A stretch of 64,000 nucleotides of DNA from Isoetes taiwanensis (GCA_021234155.1 JAJEKV010000053.1:8697424-8761423); one strand, 5' to 3'. Positions 45,930-58,012 are shown, counted from the stretch's first letter. Translations and numbers: made by a program. The notes: generated from the letters alone by a model not told the origin.

Positions 45930-46640
45930 AAATTGATTGTTGACTTCAAAATTGTTGACTTACGCTTCACCAAACATGTTGGTCAATGAAAGTCAGACAT
46001 GTAACAAAGGGGGTGATTCACACCTGTTGACTTGAAAATTGTTGTCTTACACAACAATGCCTTAACATAATGCATAGAATAGCATAGGTCAAAATTGTTG
46101 ACTTACGCTTTACCAAATGCTTGGGATTGATTCACATGGAAATTGTTGACTGAACCAATTTATGCCTTAACATAATGCATAGAATAGCATAGGTCAAAAT
46201 TGTTGACTCATGATTTACCAAATGCTTGGGGTTGATTCACATGGAAATTGTTGACTTAACCAATTTATGCCTTAACATAATGCATAGAATAGCATAGGTC
46301 AAAATTGTTGACTCATGATTTACCAAATGCTTGGGGGTTATTCACACTTGTTGACTTGAAAATTGTTGATATCGCTTTACGAAACATGTTGGTCAATGAA
46401 AGTAAAACTTTAGCTTAGGGGTGATTCATACTTGTTGACTTAAAAATTGTTGACTTACGCTTTACCATGGTCAATAAAGGTCAAACATTTGCCTTAACAA
46501 TTTATGCCTTAACATAATGCATAGAATATCATAGGTCAAAATTGTTATGCTTTACCAAATACTTGGGGGTGATTCACACCTGTTGATTCATTTGGCATTT
46601 GTTGATTTGGCAATTGTTGATTTGGTAACATGTGCAACAC
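45930..46640. repeat. Degenerate tandem repeats, about 105-bp unit
   Basis: GCCTTAACATAATGCATAGA recurs at 46059, 46164, 46269 and 46507; the first three are exactly 105 bp apart. Each unit also contains AAATTGTTGACT, TTTACCAAATGCTTGG and GATTCACA. Short AAATTGTTGACT sub-repeats extend on both sides. No coding. Confidence 0.92.
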
Positions 46641-47612
46641 TTAATGCATGTGGGATATTTGAGGCCATTACTAAAAAAAAGGGCCATATAAAAGGATTAC
46701 ATCTAGAAAGGTCATGACACTACGGCACATGGCGAAGATTACAAGCCCGGAGAGCCATTGTTGGGATTATCATGTTATATGATTATTCCTTAAGGGAAGT
46801 TGATAGCACTTTGCTCATACCTAAGGGTTATCATGTATTCAGGTTGAGGGACAAGCAGAAAGGCAGTTTGATCTTCATGAGCAACACAGTTGAAGAATGA
46901 AGAATATAGTTTGCATTAAGTCCAAAGATTACACATGAGGTGAGTTAATTATTAAGCTATATTTGTTTCAATGGTTCAATGGTTCGAGGGCATAGAATGA
47001 TTCAAATGCATGTGGGATATTGATATGCAAAAACCACTGTTGACCTCGAAAATGTGAGAGCACACGTGGGATATTTTGTTGGGCGAGAAAAGAAAATAAC
47101 AAGACCAAGAATGCCGTCGTCTGCGAAATTTGGGTACACCGCTGATCATTATATACAGAGATAAGATTGAAGGAGTTGCATTTATATCGAGAGATAATTT
47201 TTGAGAACTTGGTGACAATTTGCCATTGATATGAAGGTAATAAATCATAACAAATTTGGGTTACGAAGGTAATCAGACCCTTCAAATCAAAAGCGGTGAT
47301 AATACAAATACATATCAATCGATATTTCCAAACCCGGGCGGGGATATTTGTTTTATTCAAGAAAAAAAACGATTACAATAGAAGTCCAAAATTTGACTTC
47401 AAAAATAAGCTGTTTGTTGATGATGCGGCGACAAACATCAACAACATAATACGAGTTACATCAATCGCAAATAATATGCTTAGCAACTTCACATAGACAT
47501 CATAGCTGCACACAATATAAATCAGACCCTTCGATCTGTTTTGTTTCACTTAAAGCTTCAAGTCTGAGGCGCAACACTAACTACATTCAAGCGTAAACAA
47601 GCTAAATATTTA

Positions 47613-50460
47613 ATCCTCTTCGTCGATAGCACATCGAGGGAGATTGTCTAAAATCTTTTCCTTTGTCGGCTTCACAAAGTTTGTAAACAACTTTGGTTTC
47701 CTTTCAGCCTATGTTTTGCTTGTGCCATATCAAGTCTTCTGCGCAAACTTGGGTAGCATAAACAATGCCTTTTGGCTCGTTAGAACATAAAGTGTAACCT
47801 CTTTCAGATCTGCGCAACTCGTATTCATCAGCTATAGCCTTGCTTGGCTCAACAACTACGAGCTCCCAATCATCTACATATTCCTTGTTCGGACACTTCT
47901 CCCATTGTGCATCAAGGCAATATGCCTGAAACAAGATAAGCGCCTTATATGCAATTGCGTAGGAGATGCTAAGTTAAATGCATGCCGAGAATGAATGTTC
48001 CTCGTGTCCTCCACGGTCTCGGCACCCATGCATTCTTTCTATCCACATTTTTCACTTTCAAAAGCGACCTTCTTCTTTGGTTTCTTGTTCACACTTGAAG
48101 ATGGACCAACGGTGTGAAATTCTCACGGCTATATTCACAATATCGTGACACATTCTACTTTTATAGCTGTGATCTCTTCATCATCTCCCTTAGCCACCGT
48201 TTCAACTCTGCAGACCCTTCCCATCATGCTCCCCTTTGCAGTGATTGGGCGAAAAAAATTCATCATTTCAATGAGTGTCTCATGCGAATACCTTCCTACA
48301 AAATAGAATGGCTGGCAGCTTTGAATTGGGATGCGGCTCCATCTGAAAATACCCAATGCCCTGTTCTTTCATGAATTCGTGATGCATCATAAATGCATCT
48401 TTGGGCCGAATAGTGTGTCATATTTTGTATCATCGGATATATAGTAATGGGTGTCCTTGATGGCGTCACGATGAAGGCTCCAAATAGTATGTGATTTGTA
48501 CAAGAATGGTGACTGTTTGCTTGTCGATCACCTTGATTGAACTTGATCCACCTGGCCCGAATTGTGAAGTTCTCTGCAAAGTCTACTCTGGATACAATAA
48601 CCCCAAAAGGGAGGTTGTCTAACATATCCATAAAGCGCATCGCTTGCCATTTTATTGCCTAAAAGGCATTACTTTGGAAACTTTTGCCAATCTGTCAATC
48701 AATGTGTGCATAAGATCTTTTGGTTTTGTTTTCCTCCCACGGTATTTGGAGTACTTTTTGGGTTTTCCCCACTTATCCTTACCTCCTTCCTCATAATCCA
48801 GTACTCCCAACTCCACGGATCCTTCTTAGGACAACTCTAGAGGACACCATTGTAGAGACACACCACCACTGCTCACAATCTCCATAAATGCAATCTTTCT
48901 TGTGGAATTCTTGATTTTCTTCTTTAGGACACAATATGGATTGCCGAGGCTGAGTGGTTGACTTATACTTCTTAGTCTTGGCGGCACATAGTTGGCACTG
49001 TAGATTGGCATACATCACATGCCGAGGTGCAACATTCTACATGCATATTTCTAAGTGAATTTAAGCCATCCAAGAGCATCTGCGGTCTCACATGATGAAT
49101 GCAACAACATGAATTGAGCTGTTTCAATTTCATTACATACCATGGTTTTAGTTTTCAAATGCTCTTTGGCCAATTGTAATTTCTTGGTCTTTGCTTTTTG
49201 CATTTAATGAACATCTCATTTGCAAAACATAATCAAGAAAATATGTGAGTAACATGTCAAATAACAAGTACACATGAACATGTAACTCTACTCTAAGCTG
49301 CAACTATAAGCTGCCACTCTAACTCACTATGACAACGAAACACAAACTACAAACATACAACACGCAACTAATGGTCATAAGCGCAACACCAGCTATGCTT
49401 GCAACAAACATAATCACAAAAGCGCAACCACCGACATAACTTTCGAACACTGGCGAAACACTAAGCTGTAGTCTAACTATTTAACATGCTCGCAACACAA
49501 ACCTGAAACTATGTAATGGAGCTCAAACACTAAGCGCCACCAGCTGCGGACTAACAACCTAAGTTGAATCTCGACCACCAAGCGTAGCATTTCGAAATGT
49601 TTAAATTGCATATTAGGCGTGCTTCAAAGCTTAGGCGCAACACCAACTACATCTACATAAGCTGCAACAACAACTACATCTACAAATTATGCACATATTA
49701 CCAAAAAAATCAACAAAAGATAATTTGCACTGGTATCCTCGGATAATGTGTAGCATGTTCCTCCTTCACATTTCTTTCTAGTCTTCTGAACTTCACATCC
49801 TTTGCATTAGGGAAAACTCTTGTATTTGTGTCCCAAAAACTTTGAACCAGCTCAATGACATATTTGTCAATTGAATCAAACCTCCGTGACCTTCTAAAAT
49901 ATACCCATCCTTCCTTTTAAACTCCACTTCTTTACGTTTTCCTTGGTGGCGCAATACATCTAGGATGGACTCCCAAAACTTTTCCCAAACTTCTCTTGCT
50001 AATACCTTGATTTAAACTCGAAGCCAATAGACATGGCAAGTACACTTCTTCTTGCAGCCATAGAATCTAAACTACTAGATCCTTTTTATAATGAATAGAT
50101 TCTCGAATGTTCTCAATCACATGGCTTTTGACTTACGAATCCTTCAAGTGATCGGTGGTGACATCATTCATTTCTTTGTGCTTCAAGAAATCATTTAGCA
50201 CTCTTTTCTCTTCCAAATCCATTTGACAAACTTGCCTTTTGAATGAGAACACTAGATTAGACACAATCTTTTGTTTACTCACTTGATTGGCATAAGCTTT
50301 GGACTCCTGCATCAAAGCATTCTTCTCTTCTTTTTTTCTCTTTCTTTGTTTCCTCTTCTTTAGAGTCTCCTGCTCTCTTGTCCTCTTCCTCTTTCCCATA
50401 ATGTTTCTTTGCTCCACTTCTTCCATCTTGATTGCTCATAAATGCCACCTTAGCACCTAT
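47613..50460 (-). pseudogene. DDE-type transposase-like gene (DFAEN/SDGAA family) of element 4
   Basis: Minus-strand frames in order: a Lys/Arg-rich N-terminus (GKRKRTREQETLKKRKQRKR, 50.4 kb), a segment near 49.85 kb (VIELVQSFWDTNTRVFPNAK) resembling the 'W.DNTRVSPN' region of these proteins, a Cys-rich zinc-binding region near 48.9 kb (CQLCAAKTKK, CPKEEN, CEQWWC), then RVDFAENFTIRARW (48.59 kb) and HWVFSDGAASQFKAASH (48.33 kb), and after a frameshift MNFFRPITAKGSMMG. DFAEN and SDGAA carry the Asp residues expected of a DDE core. The end at 47934-47613 (ending DNLPRCAIDEED) is probably the C-terminus. Several frame breaks make it dead. Long gaps (49.02-49.70 kb) look like introns or decay and hold no other gene. 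Confidence 0.65.
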
Positions 50461-50700
50461 AATAGTCCATGCTTACAAAGATTGAGACCCAAATTTGAAT
50501 GCAAACTTTGAATGGCAACATACCCAAATTTTAGTCTTCAAGCGAAATTTCAAGAGGCCTTACAATCTTGAAATTGAATTTGATCTTCGCAAATAATAAG
50601 AGACCCGAAAAAATTTAAGGAAACCAAAGGTACATGCAAATAAAAAACAAAGCAAAGTCATGTCTATTGAAATCAAATTACAATGAAAGAAATCTTGGAT

Positions 50701-50919
50701 TCAAAGCAAAGCAACAAACCCGAAATTTTGTCTTCGAAAGAAAGTATGCAAAAAGGCTCTACATTCTTGTAAGGCCGAATTTGATCTTCTGTCAGACCCA
50801 AATCTGAGGAGAAAGTCCATACATTCTTCTTGATCAGTGATCAGTGATCGTGCACCGAAAATTCTCCCCCAAATTTTGAATTCTCTCGGGCGGGTGGTGG
50901 TGGTTGAAGCAAGAAACAA
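50701..50919 (-). CDS. 72-aa open frame near the right end of element 4
   Basis: Begins MFLASTTTTRPREFKIWGRI with a CRAFLHTFFRRQNFG end. It lies about 100 bp inside the right TIR and upstream of the transposase-like gene on the same strand, so it may be its leader or first exon. No family recognised; chance is possible. Confidence 0.25.
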   Translation of the reverse strand: MFLASTTTTRPREFKIWGRIFGARSLITDQEECMDFLLRFGSDRRSNSALQECRAFLHTFFRRQNFGFVALL

Positions 50920-51018
50920 AAATAGGTAAATGTCTAACTACCTTTCGAACTAATTTTCAAACTAATTAGGGGGGACAGGGGGACAACTAAAATAAGACAC
51001 TATAGTGTGCTTTAACTC

Positions 51019-51350
51019 GCCAGCCAAATCCATTTGCCATGAATTGCATGCGCAGCGACTTACGGGCTTGGCCCGTCGGTCCTCCCTCTTAGTCACGAGC
51101 CTTGGGTAGGATCTCCATGTGTGATATATTGATCTTTGTCTATGCAGATATGTGAAGAACCATCCTTCGTGGGTCATGTGATGTTGATATTGTATCTTAC
51201 GACATGTATGTTGCGCTTCAGCGGCTAGGTAGGCCACGAGGAAGGCGGGTAAAATGACCCCTTCATTCTTCCCACTTTGGAACTCATCAAGGTTCGCGAT
51301 TGACGCGTGGAAGGAGCCTTGTATCGGCATGGAGCTATATGGGTGTGGCC
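51019..51350 (+). repeat. 3' LTR of the plus-strand gypsy, second part
   Basis: Resumes at GCCAGCCAAATCC after element 4 and follows the LTR at 38-39 kb (GAGCCTTGGGTAGGA; ATCTTTGTCTATGCAGAT; AAAATGACCCCTTCATTCTT). It is interrupted again near 51350 by two more insertions. Confidence 0.85.
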
Positions 51351-51364
51351 CCGTCATAATTCAC

Positions 51365-52905
51365 AGGGGAGCGCCCGTTCGAGCAGCGTTCCGTTCGAAC
51401 AGCGTTCCCTAGGCTGCCACGTTCTGGGAACGTCAAGTTCCCGTTCCACACACTTTGTTACCGGGAACGGCGTTCCAAACAGTGTTCTCATATATGGGAA
51501 CGGCGTTCCCGGTAAGTTCCCATTAAAAAAAAAAAAAAACAACACAAACTTCACGATTTTAAGTAAAAAAAACCTTGGTTCATTTTTTTCCCCTTTGTTA
51601 GGGGGAGAGGCCGAGAACCCTTGTGACGGCGACACAACACCAGAAATCTGGCTTGTTTGTTGCTAAAGCTAGGCATTTCAAGCAGCAGGGTAGTGCCGGG
51701 TTGGGCACTGGGCATTTCAGATAGAGCATTTCGAGCTAATCGACCTCATTCTCTGCTAAATCGGCCTTCTCTGCTTCTGCTATAACTAATCCCTGATCTG
51801 TGCCTGGATGCCTGCCTAACAATCGACTCCATCCATCTCTGTAATCGGCATATGTAATCGGCTGATCTAAGAGTTAAGCAAAACAACAGGTAACAACAGT
51901 TTTCCTTTCATATTTGCAAGGTAAGACATCAATTTTTTTCATAGTTTATATTGTTTGATCTGTTTTTTCCATAATGACAAAGTTCAAAGCATTCTTCTGC
52001 TTCAAACGACCTCCTTTATTGGTAAAATGACCTGCTTTCTCAGACAAATTCGGTGCTTACTGCTGCTCACCTGTTCATCACCAGATTGATTAGAAACTTG
52101 TAAGTATTCTAAATTTCTAGATATTGTTTATTGCCTATTGGTTAGTTCTGTCTCTGTCAGTACCTTATTGATATGTGCACATTAAATTCTATTGGTCAAA
52201 CACAAAGATGACTGTTTCAAGATGGCCAAACCTTAAATGTTTCAAGATTTCAAGATTCATTTTTGCAGGCTTTGCATTGTACAAGATTAAAAGAAGAGGA
52301 TGATCAAAGATCAAAGAGGATAGGATCAAGATCAAACTCATGAGGAGGCAGCCGAGGAAGAAGAGACTGAAGACTTCGATGAACAAGTTGTGGAAGAGCA
52401 AAATGAAGGTAACAGTTATATTTATTCTACTAAATTGTAGTTGCTTGATGATAGTTCTTATTCTTATTTTTATATGAACTTAGAATATGTTTTCTTCTTT
52501 TGCAGGATGAGTGAACAATCTCGTTGGAACTTATCTATGAAACTTATATAATATATATGCTGTTGAATGAAACTGATCTATGAATCTTATGTCTTATTGC
52601 TTTATATTTCTATTGTTTTGGAAATATAGATGTAATACTATGTTTTCACATCTTTAATATAATCTTTTATAAAAAATGAAGCATTTACGGAGTGGGTTGC
52701 ATGTTTTTATCCACAAAGTAGTCTTCATGTATCCCTTTTTAAATTCTAAGGGTTCTACAATGATCACGAGGCAAAGGGAACGCCAAAACTGTTTTTAAAT
52801 TTTGAAAATTCGAATGTTGGCCGTTCCCGTTCCGATCCGTTCCCGTTCCCGTTCCAAATTTTAGGTCTGCGTTCCCGTTCCGTTCCCGTTCCGGGTAACT
52901 ATGGC
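51365..52905. mobile_element. hAT-like element with clustered GGAACG subterminal repeats
   Basis: Both ends carry dense GGAACG/CGTTCC motifs (51377-51530 and 52818-52897), typical of hAT subterminal transposase sites. The right end reads inward ATAGTTACCCGGAACGGG. Exact TIRs and duplication were not resolved. The interior has a possible last exon at about 52320-52410 (HEEAAEEEETEDFDEQVVEE) before GTAACA, like an acidic transposase tail, but no core. Non-autonomous; exact borders uncertain. Confidence 0.5.
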
Positions 52906-52906
52906 C

Positions 52907-55900
52907 CACGTTCCAACAACCCGAGAACACAATGAAGGCGCTGAGGAAAGAGACGATATGCACAAATCTCACAATAATATTATTCACCATGAGAGTTGGA
53001 AAAACCCCAACCGTGGTTACATATTTATAGCCCCCTGCCACGTCATCGCCATCATCACACCCCTTCAATTGGGTATGCCCTTTGAATTTCATATTTGCCA
53101 CCTAGGCAGATCGCCCTCGTGGCACCTACTGCATCATTACTGCATCACTGGATCGCCATGTCATCAATTATGCCAACTGGACATGCCACATCACCATTTC
53201 TAGCACGTTAGTCTTCATGATGATCCCATCAAATTTCTTCTCCAAAGGGGCTTGAGTAATGAGCCCATCTCGTGCAACCTCGAACCCAAGGTAAGTAAGG
53301 TTTTAATTTGTAATTTGTAATGGAATGACCCTATTGATGCTTCGAACCCTGGTATCCCTTAAATCGCTTGGCTTTTCTGATTTCTTCTGTCCTGTATTGC
53401 TTAGAGCCGATTCTCTTGAAGACTTCTTGTTGCTACCGAATCCTTACAGAATCTGCAACTGCTATAGCGGTCTTGAGGCCTAATCATCAAACTTCAGCTG
53501 TATGGAGACAGTTCCGGCAGAGAACTTCCTTAACGCCTTGAATTCTCCTTTAGATCTGGCCAAATCAGCCCAGACCCTTAGAATTGGCCTGTTCAGGCTC
53601 GATTTCTTCATAATCCAACTCTTGGCTATGTATATAATAGTTTTTTTAGCAAGGCAACGGCCAATTGACGCACAAATCTAGCCAGATAACTTGAAGACGC
53701 GAACTTGCTGTCGCCAGGGGTTCCTTCAGACCCGATTCTTCCTCAGATCGTTTTATTTCCAGGCTATTTTTGGAACGGCATCCCCTTCTCTATAGTTTCA
53801 CCCAAATCGGCCTGTATGGTCGCGTCTGCTTCTGCTCCAATGTTCGTTCTAATTTTTGCCCTTTGTTAACCTTTTGTTAACAAATCTTGTTCTTTCGGTT
53901 TTCTTTTATTTTTCAATGATTTTTTCCTTCAACTTGCCCCTTTATGCTTCCCAAATTTCTTCATTCAATGTTCTTTACCTGTAGCCCAGTTTTGTCACCA
54001 GCCATAGCTTCCAAGCACTTATCCTCTTTCGGGATTCCGTGACTTAGCCCCGTTTCTTTTCCCAAAATTTTCCTTAACATTGCTCCTTTGCATCCCTTGC
54101 ATCCCTTGCAGTCTTCTTTCTCCTTTTCGGTTTTAATTTTCTTCTAACCTTGCCCATATGGCTACGACAATCCTCTCCCCTTCTTCCATGGTTATCTCTG
54201 CTTCCATGGTTCTTCCAAAGGTTTTTTCCCTTTAATTCTCGTGACTTGACCCCTTTTCTTTGAGGCCTTTATTCTGCCACGTTATCTCCATTTACCACCA
54301 TAGGTATTTTTCTTCTATGGGGCTCTTCTCATGACAACCCTGTTGCCATATCATTCCTTCCCATATCTTTCTCATGGGTAATCCTTCACGTAGCACATCT
54401 CTCAGGCTACTTGCTTCCTCTTTCCATATTTGCCTAGCTTTCTTCGCTAAGATAGCATGATTCCCCGAGCTATATTCTTATTAATATGCTTTTTGCAGAT
54501 TTTCGCCTCGATTTGGCAGACGCCATTATTGGGGAGGAAAATGTTCCTCGTCCCGAGGAACTCAAGGTTTTTGGAACTTACCCTGGATCCCATAGCTTCC
54601 AGCTCACTCTTCGCCATGTAGAAATCATCATTCCTCCATGAGCCTCATGCTTGTCCTTGTCGTTCAAGTGCACCTTGGCTCGTAGATCCTTACGTTCCAT
54701 CCATTCCAGCTCCTTATTCAACCAATTTAAGTTCTTTTGATGCAATTCCATGTAACCTTTAAACTTGGCTCCCAATAATATTAGCATATTGGCTTGCATT
54801 CCATTTTTGGAATCTGAGGTATCGTCTCCTTGACTTCCTAACTCCGGCCCCATCATAACAACCTCGTCCTTACACTTCTCCTCCATATCGGAATTAAATT
54901 TAAATTCCCATAGCCACTCCTTAAATATATCTAAATATTGGGAATCGACAGCCTTTTCGTCCGTTCCTTGCAGCTCCTCTCTTGTAGCTTCCACTTTAAC
55001 AGATAACTCCACCATAACTCCCGACATGACTAGCTTTTGAATAGCATCTTGATCGCGTTTCTCGTCATCCTCTATTTCCTTCTTAATATGTTCATGTAGG
55101 CGTGTTGATTTGTTCTCTTTTTCAATCACATCCATTTCGCATATGTGCTCCTCTCCTTGGCAATCAACCTTATGGCTCACGTTAGCTTGATGTGGCTTTT
55201 CAACTAGCTTCTGGTCAATTGGTTGGTTCTCCATTAATGCTGGATCAAGCACATGTTGAATGGGCGCCAAATGTTGAAAGTCTATTGTCTTTTCTTCTTC
55301 GACAATCTCAGGCCCCAAGTCTCCAATAGAACTTTCCTCAAGCACTTCTGAGGACGCCTGTGTAGCTTTATGGTAACGACACATTAATAAATCATCAACT
55401 TCATGCAATTCTTCTGCTTCTTGTCTTGTAAGAAAGATAAGTTGTTGGCACTCCACACAAATCCGCATGTTCCTCTCATTGTCCAAATTTGTGAATATCT
55501 CCTTTTGAATGATCTCATCTTCTTGTGTATTGCAGGTCCCACAATGTGATTGGTACACAGACTCTAATGGGCAATATTTTGCAATATGGCCGTACTGGTG
55601 ACATCTCCAACATTGCACAGATTTTTTTGATTGCATAATGCACATCGTTTGTTGCATCTCGAGCACTTTCCCAGATAACTCTCTAAGTATGTCTTCTTTG
55701 AACTTATTTATGACCACTTTTGGTGTTGGAACTTCCATGAATATTGTTGACCTCTGAGGACAATGCGCTAATGCTGCAGTTCCATGGGTTGCTACTGTTG
55801 TTGCGACTTGATGAAGATGGACTTGATCCACAATCAAGCCTTGTTGCATAAGAGCAAAGTAATCAATTTGTCCACTCATAATTCCCTTCTCTCGAAATTT

Positions 55901-56742
55901 GTCAATGGCTCTAATGTTTCTTTTGCACTTTGTTCATGATGCAATTTAATTTAATTTATTCTTTTGCCTTGTCAGCGCTTCCTTCTTCCTCTCTTGAAAT
56001 TGTAGATGACGCAGATTTCCTTCTTTCTTCGAATCTCTTCTTGCACTCTTCCTCCCTTCTCTTGAAGTGCAATTCTCTTTCGTGGCGCTGCCTTTCCACA
56101 CGCTTCGTATGCTCCTCTTGGTGATCCGTCCTCTTGCTCGTGCAACAACGGCAGAGGGAGTTGGCCCGGCTTCTCTATCCGTGGCTTGGCTCCTCTTCTT
56201 CTACTCGTTGATGCCGGCCTTCACGAACGACCCCTTCCAACGAGCACCTAGCTTGGGTTTCCCGGCCAGTGCACCAAATAAATATGTGGAGCCCACGCTC
56301 CAACAACCCGAGAACACAATGAAGGCGCTGAGGAAAGAGTCGATATGCACAAATCTCACAATAATATTATTCACCAATGAGAGTTGGAAAAATCCCAACC
56401 GTGGTTACATATTTATAGCCCCCTGCCACGTCATCGCCACATCATCATACCCCTTCAATTGGGTATGCCCTTTGAATTTCATATTTGCCACCTAGGCGGA
56501 TCGCCCTCGTGGCACCTACTGCATCATTACTGCATCACTGGATTGCCATGTCATCAATTATGCCAACTGGACATGCCACGTCACCATTTCCGGCATGTTA
56601 GTCTTCATGATGGTCCCTTCAAATTTCTTCTCCAAAGGGGCTTGAGTAATGAGCCCATCTCGTGCAACCTCGAACCCAAGGTAAGTAAGGTTTTAATTTT
56701 TTATGTAATTTGTAATGGAATGACCCTATTGATGCTTCGAAC
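52907..56742 (-). mobile_element. Gag-only LTR retrotransposon (TR-GAG-like)
   Basis: Two direct repeats of about 445 bp, 52907-53352 and 56296-56742, nearly identical from CCAACAACCCGAGAACACAA to CTTCGAACCCTG, flank a 2.9-kb interior with one gag-like frame on the minus strand. On that strand each repeat has a TATA-like GGCTATAAATATG. No protease, RT or integrase is present, so it depends on another element. Repeat ends were not resolved to the base. Confidence 0.8.
54578..55879 (-). CDS. Gag-like protein with CCHC zinc knuckle
   Basis: An intact 433-codon frame starting MSGQIDYFALMQQGLIVDQV. Residues about 95-107 form one retroviral-type zinc knuckle, CWRCHQYGHIAKYC (CX2CX4HX4C), followed by a second Cys cluster (CGTCNTQE, CVECQQL). 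The rest is acidic and helical and ends in a Trp-rich stretch (WRRVSWKLWDPG). No capsid domain is obvious, but the place between two LTR-like repeats and the knuckle support a nucleic-acid-binding gag-type role. The intact frame suggests a young insertion. The flanking interior 53353-54577 (pyrimidine-rich) and 55880-56295 has no other gene. Confidence 0.7.
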   Translation of the reverse strand: MSGQIDYFALMQQGLIVDQVHLHQVATTVATHGTAALAHCPQRSTIFMEVPTPKVVINKFKEDILRELSGKVLEMQQTMCIMQSKKSVQCWRCHQYGHIAKYCPLESVYQSHCGTCNTQEDEIIQKEIFTNLDNERNMRICVECQQLIFLTRQEAEELHEVDDLLMCRYHKATQASSEVLEESSIGDLGPEIVEEEKTIDFQHLAPIQHVLDPALMENQPIDQKLVEKPHQANVSHKVDCQGEEHICEMDVIEKENKSTRLHEHIKKEIEDDEKRDQDAIQKLVMSGVMVELSVKVEATREELQGTDEKAVDSQYLDIFKEWLWEFKFNSDMEEKCKDEVVMMGPELGSQGDDTSDSKNGMQANMLILLGAKFKGYMELHQKNLNWLNKELEWMERKDLRAKVHLNDKDKHEAHGGMMISTWRRVSWKLWDPG

Positions 56743-56810
56743 CCTGTAATGGGGGAAGAACTCCTGTTTGTATACAGTGAGTGCACCGTATATGAGTAGG
56801 GGACGTCACA
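56743..56810 (+). repeat. 3' end of the plus-strand gypsy LTR
   Basis: The last 68 bp (TAATGGGGGAAGAACTCCTG to GGGGACGTCACA) match the end of the LTR at 38051. They complete an LTR that began at 32874, was cut at 34019 and 51350, and finishes here, next to a hAT transposase. Confidence 0.88.
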
Positions 56811-58012
56811 CCTTAGATGCTAACTTATCAATCCATTGGAATTCAAGAATTGACCGAGCTGCACTTTGTGTTGCCAATGCTTGTTTATGTGCCATACAAT
56901 GAATTGATACCAGCCTTGGGATTTAAGCTTTCAGCCTTGCCACTAATCCAGTTTTATGCCCTACCATGACGCTAGCACCATCACTAGCAAACCCAACAAG
57001 CTTATTCCAATCAACTTCCCATTCCTTAAAAAGCTCAGTAATTACCTCCATCAAGCATGCAGTTGTACTACCTTGCAATTCTGAAATCCTATAAAAGATG
57101 GTTTTGACCTCTCCACCAGGCCTTGGAAGAACAACATAACAAATTAGATGTTTTTCCTTTATAATATCTGTGTTGTCATCCACACACATGCTAAAAAAAG
57201 GGACAGCCTGAATTTGCTTTTTAATGACATTTCTCGCTACATCTCTCATCACAAACAACATCTCCTTTCCACTAGTTTCATTTCTGTAAGAACCATAGAC
57301 TTCTGGATTTGGAGCATATGGAGTATTCAATTTAAATAAAAGCTCCATCAAAGGCTGGTAATTGCTTAAAGCAAGAAATGAAATGAAGTACCTTCATGGT
57401 AATAACGACTTTTTGCTCTTGCGCTCCAAATTGATTCTCCAAAGAACTCACCAATGGCTTCAATCGTTTGTTTTTCAAATTCCATTCCATCTCAGCAGCT
57501 TTATGATCAGAGCTCTTTTCATGTTTCTTGAAGGCAGTTACTTGTAAAGTTCTGGCCCCCTTGGAAGCATACAGATTACTAATCTTGGCCTTCTTAAAAG
57601 ACATGCACCACTTGCATTTTATCCTTCCTCCTTCATTAAGAATCCAAGGATGTGGGCCTTGCCATTCTGGAAGAAATTTCCTCTTAGACTCATTCCCATC
57701 AGAAAATTCTAAATTGCAGCTCTTCGCTTCAATCTGCTCATCATCAACATCCACATCTTGAAGGGCCTCGTCCTCTAATTTATCATCTCCAAATAGCTCT
57801 TCATACAACCTATCCCTTTCTTCATCCTTCTCTTCATCAATAATTCGTGGAATGCTGCTACCTTCTGCCGATGATGAGGCCTTCTTCCAACAAAAAGCCA
57901 ATGTATTCTTAGCCATAGCAAGAGACAATGTTGATACAAGAATAAGAGATGGTGCTGCAGCAAGAATTCGTGATGTCTCAACCCTAATCGACTCTGATTT
58001 ATACAAATACAA
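56811..58012 (-). pseudogene. hAT-superfamily transposase (ZNF862-like), truncated
   Basis: On the minus strand from 58012: an acidic N-terminus (DEEKDEERDRLYEELFGDDK), then a TTF/BED-like zinc finger (FLPEWQGPHPWILNEGGRIK; CKWCMSFKKAK; KKHEKSSDH), a linker, and after a frameshift near 57345 the RNase H-like core beginning (NVIKKQIQAVPFFSMCVDDN; WNKLVGFASDGASVMVGHKT) and CMAHKQALATQS near 56890. ASDGASVM and HCMAH are characteristic. A stop is at 56924. The coding sequence ends abruptly at the gypsy LTR end (56810), so the gypsy inserted here or the C-terminal half was lost. Confidence 0.85.

Larger units (their letters stand above)
34020..51018. mobile_element. Element 4: 17-kb TIR transposon with DFAEN-type DDE transposase
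   Basis: Left end GGGTTAAAGCATGGTATAGT at 34020; right end, read inward from 51018, GAGTTAAAGCACACTATAGT. Twenty of the first 24 bases match. The 4-bp duplication GCCA (34016-34019 and 51019-51022) flanks it, and both flanks are halves of one gypsy LTR, confirmed by the uninterrupted LTR at 38-39.8 kb. Contents: plus-strand gene fragments at 34.1-38.05 kb (unknown exons, coiled-coil/RING-like, HAD), a nested minus-strand gypsy (38051 to about 45.4 kb) holding a MITE, a tandem repeat array, and a minus-strand transposase-like gene (50.9-47.6 kb). Without the gypsy it would be about 9.6 kb. Confidence 0.85.
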
